A stretch of 52,257 nt of DNA, from NCBI GenBank assembly GCA_944351395.1, contig CALVPP010000003.1:1-52257 (forward strand), given 5' to 3'. This document shows, piece by piece, positions 35,561 to 43,228 of this stretch. Each line of letters begins with the position of its first letter. Within the stretch, counting starts at the first letter, position 1. Source of the DNA: an uncultured Bacilli bacterium. Its GTDB lineage: Bacteria > Bacillota_I > Bacilli_A > RFN20 > CAG-826. The notes beneath the pieces are model-generated. The model was given only the letters and a program-made list of their open reading frames with translations. It was not told the DNA's origin and made no database searches. The position numbers and the translations under genes are program-made.

Positions 35561-36294
35561 GCGAGTGTGTTTATTTGATGAGCGACATAACCCGCTCCAA
35601 AGCCATTGTCTATATTGACGCATGTAACGCCATTTGAGCAAGAATTTAACATAGTCAACAAAGCACTTAATCCTTCAAAATTACTACCATAACCAACTGA
35701 TGTAGGACAAGCGATGACAGGCACTTTTACTAAACCTGCTACTACGCTTGCCAAAGCACCTTCCATACCAGCGACGCATATGATAACGTTCGCTTTCTTA
35801 AGTGTTTCTTCAAAAGCGAGAAGACGATGAATGCCACTAACACCAACATCATATATTTTTTCTACAAATGAACCTAAAAAAGTAGCAGTTTCATACGCTT
35901 CATCCGCTACTTTAATATCAGCAGTACCAGCGCTCATGACGATGATGTGTCCTTTTAATTCCTTCTTTTTTGCTACTTTTAAAATGCGGGAAGTCTCATC
36001 ATATGTAGCAGATGGAATAACTTCTTTTACTTTTTGGAATTGTAGTTCATTTGCTCTCGTCCCCAAAACCTCGCCGTTCTGTTCATAAAGGTATGAAAAA
36101 ATTTTCTTAACTTTATCAGCGTCTTTATTTTCACAATAGACAATTTCATTTGCTCCAGTCCTGTTTTTTCTATCATCGTCAATTTTAGCAAAACCCATAT
36201 CGAAAAAGTTTATCGACTTAATGCACGTTATAGCGTCTATAAGGCTTAATTTACCATTTTTATATTCGTTTAAAATATCTTCAATCTTCTTCAT
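35551..36294 (-). CDS. larB: LarB, pyridinium carboxylase/hydrolase
   Basis: LarB carboxylates and hydrolyses nicotinic acid adenine dinucleotide in the first step of nickel-pincer cofactor synthesis. The 247-residue protein has an N-terminal helical part with EIVYCENKDADKV and a C-terminal PurE-like domain: IVMSAGTADIKVADEA, YDVGVSGIHRLL, ICVAGMEGALASVVAGL and PTSVGYGSNFEGLSALL, then NGFGAGYVAH. Length is normal. It overlaps larC by 14 bases and larE by 10, so all three are translationally coupled. Confidence 0.93.
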   Translation of the reverse strand: MKKIEDILNEYKNGKLSLIDAITCIKSINFFDMGFAKIDDDRKNRTGANEIVYCENKDADKVKKIFSYLYEQNGEVLGTRANELQFQKVKEVIPSATYDETSRILKVAKKKELKGHIIVMSAGTADIKVADEAYETATFLGSFVEKIYDVGVSGIHRLLAFEETLKKANVIICVAGMEGALASVVAGLVKVPVIACPTSVGYGSNFEGLSALLTMLNSCSNGVTCVNIDNGFGAGYVAHQINTLACK

Positions 36295-37447
36295 AATCTT
36301 TCACCAAATCATATAAGTCTTTTAAGGGTATGTTCTTTTCATCCGACACTTTCTTTAATGACTCAAATTCAGTATAAATTTTATCACCTTTTGGATGATG
36401 AACTTTCTTAAAAAGTAACGGTCCGTATTTTGTTTGGATACTAACTATTTCTCTAGGCAAAATATTGCGATGTTTCACAGTATATCTAATTCCGATTGCA
36501 GTCGTTTGAGTAAAGATGATATCACACATTTTTTCTAAATCTTTTAATTGGGCGATAACGGAGAGTTTATAAGCGGGACGATTTTTCTTCATGTATATGG
36601 GAGTGTAGAAAACATCTAACGCACCTGCTTTAAATAATTTTTCCATAGCAAAGGAAAGAATTTCACCGCTACAGTCATCGATATTCGTCTCTATTTCCAA
36701 GATGTCTTCATCTTTTTCATCTATCTCGCCATAAATTATTCTTAACATATTAGGAATAGATAAATCTTTTAATCCAGCACCATATCCTATTTCTTCAATT
36801 TTAAAAGGAAAGATGGGAATACATTTTTCTACGAGCGAAGCAAGAATTGTCGCCCCAGTAGGAGTAATTAATTCCGTATCAATATCGATGACATTAAATG
36901 CTATTTTATGATTTTTAAAAATTTCTAAAGTTGCTGGCACTGGTACCATCATCTTACCGTGTGCGCATTCTATGTATCCTTTGCCTTCATTAGGAATATT
37001 AGAATAAATGTGGTCTGGGTTAATTTTATCGATTAAAATTGCTGTTCCGACGATGTCGACAATGGAATCAATCGCTCCAACTTCATGAAAATGTACTTCT
37101 TCTAAATTTATGTTATGTACTTTGCTTTCAGCTATTGCAACATTAAGAAACATCTTTTTAGCGAGGTCTTTAACATTAGATGATAAATCGCTATCATCGA
37201 TGATTTGATAGATGTTAGAAAGATGACGATGTTCATGTGAATGATCATTTTCAGTCAAAATTACATTAACATAAGTGCCAAAAATACCATGTTTTTCCGT
37301 CTTTTCTATAGAAATCTTATATCCATTTAAATGTAATTTTCCTAATTCGTTAAGAAAATAAGCATCATCTTTAACAATTTCTAATAAAGCGGCGATAGTC
37401 ATATTTCCGCTTATACCGCTTTGACAATCAAAATATAAAATTTTCAT
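36281..37447 (-). CDS. larC: LarC, nickel insertase of the pincer cofactor
   Basis: LarC uses CTP to insert nickel into the pyridinium bisthiocarboxylate cofactor. The 388-residue DUF111 protein begins YFDCQSGISGNMTIAALLEI, has a His-rich stretch (HSHEHRH near residue 70), HFHEVGAIDSIVDIVG, PVPATLEIF, TPTGATILASL and the C-terminal half with IETNIDDCSGEIL and TTAIGIRY. In some lactobacilli LarC is split and joined by programmed frameshifting; here it is one open frame. The DUF362 remnant lies directly upstream. No LarA racemase is in the window. Confidence 0.93.
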   Translation of the reverse strand: MKILYFDCQSGISGNMTIAALLEIVKDDAYFLNELGKLHLNGYKISIEKTEKHGIFGTYVNVILTENDHSHEHRHLSNIYQIIDDSDLSSNVKDLAKKMFLNVAIAESKVHNINLEEVHFHEVGAIDSIVDIVGTAILIDKINPDHIYSNIPNEGKGYIECAHGKMMVPVPATLEIFKNHKIAFNVIDIDTELITPTGATILASLVEKCIPIFPFKIEEIGYGAGLKDLSIPNMLRIIYGEIDEKDEDILEIETNIDDCSGEILSFAMEKLFKAGALDVFYTPIYMKKNRPAYKLSVIAQLKDLEKMCDIIFTQTTAIGIRYTVKHRNILPREIVSIQTKYGPLLFKKVHHPKGDKIYTEFESLKKVSDEKNIPLKDLYDLVKDYEED

Positions 37448-37454
37448 AATTTCA

Positions 37455-37830
37455 TTAACCTATATTAATTAATTCATAATCTAAACTGCCTACTCCATAC
37501 ATTTCGGCAGTATCGATAATCAAGTGGCCTTTTTCATCTAAGATGTCAACCTTAAAATATTTTGTCCATTCGTGTTCATTCATGAGTACCCAATGTTTCT
37601 TACTATCATCTTTTGCTCCGTCATAAGCGGTATTGCACTCAACAATTGTGCCGTTAACTCGTTCCACGATATTTTTAAAAAAAAGATGGTCGTAGAAAAT
37701 TGTTATTGCCTTTTTCCCATGAATGTACCTTAACTGCGACATTACCTTTCAATGGTTTATTGAAATAATCATAAAGTTTAACTAATGTCGACTCATCGAT
37801 TTTACTACTAAAATAAACCTTGCCAGCCAC
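37455..37830 (-). pseudogene. Frameshifted and truncated DUF362-type protein
   Basis: A GTG at 37830 with a GGAGG site eight bases upstream opens a frame beginning VAGKVYFSSKIDESTL and reaching KVHSWEKGNNNFLRPSFF, then stops at a run of eight A on the plus strand (37677-37684). The other frame continues at once with FFKNIVERVNGTIVECNTAY and DDSKKHWVLMNEHEWTKYFK. Together these read like the N-terminal third of DUF362 proteins (GKVAVK...NFLRP...NGTIVECNTAYGG). One base fewer in the run restores the frame. The protein would still end after about 125 residues, without the later DUF362 parts. It may be a decayed gene, a slippage-controlled gene or a sequencing error plus a genuine short form. Confidence 0.7.
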
Positions 37831-37869
37831 GTAATAAGCCTCCAAAAAATTGAAGTTTTAACAATTTTT

Positions 37870-37898
37870 ACTTTATATGCTTTTTTATAAAGTTGCAA
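37870..37898 (-). promoter_or_regulatory. Promoter of the lar operon
   Basis: Minus-strand TTGCAA (37893-37898), a 17-bp spacer and TAAAGT (37870-37875), with an alternative TATAAA two bases nearer. It lies 40 bases before the GTG of the DUF362 remnant, implying that the remnant is still transcribed as the lar leader. Confidence 0.5.
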
Positions 37899-37952
37899 AC
37901 ATTCTTTTCATAAAAATTATGCTTTGCATACCAATTTCACTCTTTTTTGTTT

Positions 37953-37958
37953 TATAAT
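37953..37958 (+). promoter_or_regulatory. -10 box of the ackA-dnaE-polA run
   Basis: A perfect TATAAT lies 33 bases before the ackA ATG, and AAGGAG follows as the ribosome-binding site. The -35 region is poor. It is divergent from the lar promoter. Confidence 0.5.
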
Positions 37959-37991
37959 ACTAGCGTTGATTAATTTAATAAGGAGAAAATA

Positions 37992-39191
37992 ATGTCAAAA
38001 GTCATGGCAGTTAACGCTGGTTCATCCAGTCTTAAGTACAAACTTTACGAGATGCCAGAAGAGACAGTTATCTGTTCTGGTATCGTCGAACGCATCGGTT
38101 TTGAAGATGCAATTTTTACATTGAAGAAAGGTGATACGAAAAAAAGTTACGTTACACCGATTAAAGACCACCAGGTCGCTATTAATCTTCTTCTAGAAGA
38201 GATGATAAAAATGCACGTTGTCAATCATATCGATGAAATAGTTGCTGTCGGCCATAGGGTCGTTCAAGGCGGTAAATATTTTTCGAAGACAACTGAAATT
38301 GACGATGAAGTCATTTCTATCGTCGAAAAACTTATCCCATTAGGTCCTTTACACAATCCAGCGAGTATCATTGGTATCAAAGCATTTAAAGAAGTTTTGC
38401 CTAATGTCAAAATGGCTATCACTTGTGACACTTCTTTCCATCAAACGATAGAACCCGTTGATTATCTATATCCAATCCCATACGAATTTTATGAAAAATA
38501 TGATCTTAGACGTTATGGTGCTCATGGCACATCCCACCGCTATTTGGCAGAACGTGCTAGTGCTATGCTTTCAAAAGAAAAATTAAACTTAATTACTTGC
38601 CATTTAGGTAGCGGCTCATCTATTACCGCTATTAAAGATGGGCGTTCAATCGCTACATCGATGGGTCTAACTCCTCTCGGCGGCATCATGATGGGTACTC
38701 GTTCTGGTGATATCGATCCTTCCGTCTATTATTACATTCAAAAAGTAACTGGAAAAACTAATGATGAAGTCTTTAGACTTCTCAACAAAGAAAGTGGTCT
38801 AAAAGGAGTAAGTGGCGTCTCAAGCGATTCACGCGATATTTTAAAGGCGATGGATGAGGGTGACGAAAGAGCAAAACTCACCATGGATCTATTCGCACGA
38901 CGCACATTAGATTTCATCGGACAATATTTTGTAAGATTAGGTCATGTCGATATGATCATCTTCAGTGCTGGCATCGGTGAAAATGATCCTTACATTCGCA
39001 AAGTCGTTTGCGATGCCTTAAAACCTTCACTTGGCATCGAAATTGATGATGAACTAAATACAAATGCAAGAGGTAAAGAAATAATCATTTCTAAGCCGTC
39101 TTCAAAAATTAAAGTGGCAGTCATACCGACAGATGAAGAAATTATGATTGCAAGAGATACTTACAAAATTTACCTTGGAGAAAAATTATGA
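37992..39191 (+). CDS. ackA: Acetate kinase
   Basis: Acetate kinase interconverts acetyl phosphate plus ADP and acetate plus ATP, the main ATP-yielding end step in many fermenters. The 399-residue ASKHA-fold protein has both signatures: VNAGSSSLKYKLY at the N-terminus and the second, GHRVVQGG through CDTSFHQT, plus GAHGTSHRYL, CHLGSGSSITAI, MGTRSGDIDPS and FSAGIGEND. Length is normal. It has an AAGGAG site and heads a plus-strand run with nrnA, dnaE, polA and mutM::coaE. Phosphate acetyltransferase is not nearby. Confidence 0.97.
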   Translation: MSKVMAVNAGSSSLKYKLYEMPEETVICSGIVERIGFEDAIFTLKKGDTKKSYVTPIKDHQVAINLLLEEMIKMHVVNHIDEIVAVGHRVVQGGKYFSKTTEIDDEVISIVEKLIPLGPLHNPASIIGIKAFKEVLPNVKMAITCDTSFHQTIEPVDYLYPIPYEFYEKYDLRRYGAHGTSHRYLAERASAMLSKEKLNLITCHLGSGSSITAIKDGRSIATSMGLTPLGGIMMGTRSGDIDPSVYYYIQKVTGKTNDEVFRLLNKESGLKGVSGVSSDSRDILKAMDEGDERAKLTMDLFARRTLDFIGQYFVRLGHVDMIIFSAGIGENDPYIRKVVCDALKPSLGIEIDDELNTNARGKEIIISKPSSKIKVAVIPTDEEIMIARDTYKIYLGEKL

Positions 39192-40198
39192 AAAACACTT
39201 TACCACTAGAAATTAAAAATTACGGTGCACAATATCGCACTATTTATAAGAAAATTTTGAACAAAATAAAAAAACATGATGACATCGTCATCTTTCGCCA
39301 TATCATGCCTGATTTTGACGCACTAGGCTCTCAATTTGGTTTGTACACTTGGCTAAAAGATAACTTCCCAAATAAATCCATCCACGTCGTCGGCGATAAT
39401 CATGTCACTTTTACCCCACGAATTTATCCAGAAACGGATAAAATTGATGAATCATATTTTAAGGATCGAAAACCACTCGCCATTATTTTAGATGTTTCTA
39501 ATGCATCGCGTATCGCTGATCCACGTTTTAAAAAATGCCGTACAAAAATTAAGATAGACCACCATCCAGATATTGAAAATATGGCAAAAATTTCTATAGT
39601 AGATACGAGTGCAGCGAGCACTGCAGAAATTATCGTCGATTTCATTTTGAATGTTTCTATTAAAGAAAATTATATTTTATCAAAAGAAGCTGCTTCTTAT
39701 TTTTATAGCGCTATAGTCGGTGACTCGGGGCGTTTCCAATATTCTTCCACTAGTAAGCATACTTTTGCCATCGCGATGGAATTGCTCAATACCGGCATCA
39801 ATATTAGCGACATATATAACGCTATGTATCTTAAAAAAATTGATGATTTGAAAGTTACAGCCTATATTTTGAATCACTTTTCAGTTTCAAAACATGGCGT
39901 AGCGTATTATGTTTTACCTCTAGATGTGCAAAAAGAATTGAACATCACTACTGAACGGGGTAAAGAAAACGTCAATATCTTTTCCAACATCGAAGGTATT
40001 AATGCTTGGTGTTCTATAACAGAAGATAACAAAGAACCATGTTTTAGAATTTCTATTCGCTCAAAGAAACAAGCGATTAATGGCGTCGCCACTAAATGGG
40101 GAGGCGGGGGCCATGCTCAAGCATCAGGAGCAAAAATAAATTCTCTCGATGAATTAGATGCATTTATTAAAGATTTAGATGATTTATTCGTTGAATAG
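39188..40198 (+). CDS. nrnA: DHH-family nanoRNase/pAp phosphatase
   Basis: The 336-residue DHH-DHHA1 protein resembles NrnA, which degrades short RNA oligonucleotides and dephosphorylates 3'-phosphoadenosine 5'-phosphate. Motifs are IFRHIMPDFDALGSQFG (motif I), ILDVSNASRI (motif II), KIDHHPDI (DHH) and GDSGRFQYSS (motif IV), then the C-terminal DHHA1 loop WGGGGHAQASGAK. Its ATG overlaps the ackA stop by four bases (ATGA), so translation is coupled. In Bacillus nrnA is next to dnaE, as here. Confidence 0.9.
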   Translation: MKNTLPLEIKNYGAQYRTIYKKILNKIKKHDDIVIFRHIMPDFDALGSQFGLYTWLKDNFPNKSIHVVGDNHVTFTPRIYPETDKIDESYFKDRKPLAIILDVSNASRIADPRFKKCRTKIKIDHHPDIENMAKISIVDTSAASTAEIIVDFILNVSIKENYILSKEAASYFYSAIVGDSGRFQYSSTSKHTFAIAMELLNTGINISDIYNAMYLKKIDDLKVTAYILNHFSVSKHGVAYYVLPLDVQKELNITTERGKENVNIFSNIEGINAWCSITEDNKEPCFRISIRSKKQAINGVATKWGGGGHAQASGAKINSLDELDAFIKDLDDLFVE

Positions 40199-40206
40199 AG
40201 GTTAAT

Positions 40207-43200
40207 ATGACTTTCATCCCTCTTCACCTTCGTTCCACTTATAGTTTTCTAAGAAGTGGTTTTTCGATGAAAAAAATTGTGAAGATGATGATGAAAAATA
40301 ATCTTAAATCATTAGGACTATGTGATATATCAGTCATGCACGGAATTCCCGTTTTTTATAATACTTTAAAGGATTATGGTTTCAATCCAATACTTGGGAT
40401 GGAAATAGATGTCGATAATCTAAATTTTTCTTTTTTTATAAGCGAAGAGGACGGTTATCAAAATCTCTTAAAAATTCATGAACTGTACAAACTAAAGAAA
40501 TTAAAATTAAGTGACTTAACTAGTCTAAGCACCGGTTTATTTGTAATTTTAGAAGGAAACGAGACTTTTTTAGAAAACATCAAAAACACTAATTTTTTAA
40601 AAACATTAGCAATAATTTCTACTAAAGCGAAAGGTTTCTTCATCGGAATAGCGATTTATGATGAACGAGATGAACTCATCGCTTCAGAAGTAAGAAAATT
40701 TAAAGATGCTCATAATTACAAAACAATCGCTTTTCCATTGATACTTTACGAGACGAGTGAGGACGCTATAACGTTAGAAATATTAAACGCCATTAGGAAT
40801 GATGAAAAGCTTACTATCAAGGAAAAAAGAGGGCCATATCATCTTCCAAACGAAGAAAATCTTAAGCGATATACTGAAGAAGAGATAAATTCCACTGCCG
40901 ATATTGCGAACTCCATCAATTTTGAACTAAATGTCAAAAGAGGTGAATTATTTCACACGAGTAAGTTCGATTCTTCAAAAAGTGCTGATGAAAAACTTAA
41001 ATTGCTTTGTTTAGATGGACTAAAAAATAAGCATTTATCTAAAGATAAAAACGAATACATTGAGCGTCTAAATTATGAATTAAGCGTTATAAATCAAATG
41101 GGCTATAGCGACTATTTCTTATTAGTGAGTGATTACGTCAATTTCGCAAAGAAAAACAATATTATCGTCGGTTCTGGTCGTGGAAGCGCAGTCGGAAGTC
41201 TCGTTAGTTATCTTACAAACATCACTGATGTCGATCCTTTAAAGTATGACCTCCTTTTTGAAAGATTTTTGAATCCGGAAAGAAAGAGCATGCCTGATAT
41301 TGATATCGATTTTGCTGATGTCCATCGCGAGGAAGTTATTAATTACGTAAAAAATCGTTGTGGCGAGGATCATGTCGCTCATATAGCGACTTTTCAAACT
41401 ATCGGGGCAAAGCAAGCATTGCGTGACATAGGACGAGTTTACGATATTGACACTCGCATCATTGACACTCTTTCAAAACTCATCATCGATCCGAGATGGA
41501 ATTTAGGTGATGCATATCGAAAAAACGAGAAATTTAAACATTACGTCGATAACGACCCTATCTATTTTGATGTCGTGCGGCTTGCTAATAAAATTGAAGG
41601 ATTAGTGCGTCAATCATCGCTTCATGCATCTGGTATCATCATTAATGATGATCCATTAGATAAAATATTACCTATCATGCATGATGAGCACGTAGGTTAT
41701 GTGAGCGAATACGAAATGGGAGCGTTAGAAAGACAAGGTTTCTTAAAAATGGATTTTTTAGGCATTACTAACCTCACGACCATAAATGATATTCTATCTT
41801 TACTAAAAGAAAGAGAGGACGTTTTACTTACTTTTGATGAAATACCGTATGACGATATAGCAAGTATCGAACTAATAAAAAATAACTTGACCATGGGTAT
41901 TTTCCAATTAGAACAAAGTAGTATGAAACAAGCTATACAAAAGATAAAGCCATCCACATTTACTGATGTCGTCGATGTCCTTGCTTTAGGAAGACCTGGC
42001 CCTAAAAATGAAATAGAAAAATATGTAAGAAGGAAAAAAGGCATAGAAAAAATTACTTATTTAGATGAGTGTTTAGAACCGGTTCTTCGTTCCACTTATG
42101 GAATACTCATTTACCAAGAACAAATTATTCAAATAGTTCGAATATATGCAGGACTTAGCTTAGGCCAAGCGGATTCTTTTAGAAGAGCAATTTCAAAGAA
42201 AAAACCAGCTGAACTCATCGCTTTAGAAAAAATGTTTTTAGATGGTGCAAAGAGAAACGGAAGAGACGAAAACCAAGCAAAAACTATATTCAATCTCATC
42301 AAAGATTTTGCTGGTTATGGTTTCAATAAATCACACTCGGTAGCTTACGCGATGATTGCAACGAAAATGGCTTATCTAAAAAAACATTATCCGTTATATT
42401 TTTATAGTGCGATTTTAGATAGTAAAGGGGCAGAGGCTGAATCTAAATTCCTCAATTATTTACAAGAATTAAAAGAAATACATATCCCTTTAAAAAATCC
42501 AAATGTCAATTTATCAACTTCGCATTTTCTAGCTGCTGATGATGGACTTTTATTCCCGCTAAGCGCGATTAAAGGAATCAATACCAAAGTTAGCACCTCA
42601 ATCATTCAGGAAAGAGAAGCGAATGGCAAATATTTAGACGTATACGATTTTTTCAAAAGAATACATTCTTATAAACTCGATAAGAAGGAATATCTTTCCC
42701 TCATCGATGGCGGGGCTTTAGATTGTTTCAATATCAATCGTGAAACTTTAAGAGATAATAATAATTTAGACGATCTTATTCGCTACGGCGATGTCGCCAG
42801 TGCCGAAGAAGGAGGTTTTTTACCTTTAGAACCACCGCTACTAGAAAATATTGCGCCTGATGATAGCGAGACTTTATCTCGTGAATTAGATGTTTTGGGT
42901 GCGGTGATAAGTGGTAAATTCCTCACTTCCTTAAAGCGAGATGAAAGTTATCGACATCTCATAAGTTTAGAAGAACTTAAAAATGATGGTAAAGAACATG
43001 AAGTCATAGCGTTAATTTCAGCTAAAAAAATCATAAAGACAAAACGTGATGAAACTATGGCTTTTGTCACTCTCATCGATGACACTATGAAGATGGATGG
43101 AGTACTTTTCCCTGAAACTTTTAATAAATATCAATTACTTCTCAAAAAAGATATGCTCGTCATCATCAAGGGAAAACTAGACCATAAAGGCAGCCTTATA

Positions 43201-43227
43201 ATTTTAGAAATGAAAGCAGGAAAATGA
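40207..43227 (+). CDS. dnaE: DNA polymerase III alpha subunit, DnaE type
   Basis: This 1006-residue C-family polymerase is the DnaE type that extends primers on the lagging strand in Firmicutes. Domains: N-terminal PHP (about 1-220), polymerase palm with the catalytic aspartates in PDIDIDFADVHREEV near 368, GSGRGSAVGSLVSY, fingers, a helix-hairpin-helix (about 840-880) and a C-terminal OB fold ending the protein. It is shorter than the roughly 1100-residue relatives. The PHP metal site looks degraded: HLRSTYS where HxHS-type is expected, and CDISVMHG for DHGN-type. The start follows nrnA by eight bases. Confidence 0.95.
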   Translation: MTFIPLHLRSTYSFLRSGFSMKKIVKMMMKNNLKSLGLCDISVMHGIPVFYNTLKDYGFNPILGMEIDVDNLNFSFFISEEDGYQNLLKIHELYKLKKLKLSDLTSLSTGLFVILEGNETFLENIKNTNFLKTLAIISTKAKGFFIGIAIYDERDELIASEVRKFKDAHNYKTIAFPLILYETSEDAITLEILNAIRNDEKLTIKEKRGPYHLPNEENLKRYTEEEINSTADIANSINFELNVKRGELFHTSKFDSSKSADEKLKLLCLDGLKNKHLSKDKNEYIERLNYELSVINQMGYSDYFLLVSDYVNFAKKNNIIVGSGRGSAVGSLVSYLTNITDVDPLKYDLLFERFLNPERKSMPDIDIDFADVHREEVINYVKNRCGEDHVAHIATFQTIGAKQALRDIGRVYDIDTRIIDTLSKLIIDPRWNLGDAYRKNEKFKHYVDNDPIYFDVVRLANKIEGLVRQSSLHASGIIINDDPLDKILPIMHDEHVGYVSEYEMGALERQGFLKMDFLGITNLTTINDILSLLKEREDVLLTFDEIPYDDIASIELIKNNLTMGIFQLEQSSMKQAIQKIKPSTFTDVVDVLALGRPGPKNEIEKYVRRKKGIEKITYLDECLEPVLRSTYGILIYQEQIIQIVRIYAGLSLGQADSFRRAISKKKPAELIALEKMFLDGAKRNGRDENQAKTIFNLIKDFAGYGFNKSHSVAYAMIATKMAYLKKHYPLYFYSAILDSKGAEAESKFLNYLQELKEIHIPLKNPNVNLSTSHFLAADDGLLFPLSAIKGINTKVSTSIIQEREANGKYLDVYDFFKRIHSYKLDKKEYLSLIDGGALDCFNINRETLRDNNNLDDLIRYGDVASAEEGGFLPLEPPLLENIAPDDSETLSRELDVLGAVISGKFLTSLKRDESYRHLISLEELKNDGKEHEVIALISAKKIIKTKRDETMAFVTLIDDTMKMDGVLFPETFNKYQLLLKKDMLVIIKGKLDHKGSLIILEMKAGK

Positions 43228-43228
43228 G

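Noticed and set aside
36281-37447. Programmed frameshift in larC, as in some lactobacilli
   Set aside because: The gene is one uninterrupted 388-residue frame covering both LarC halves.
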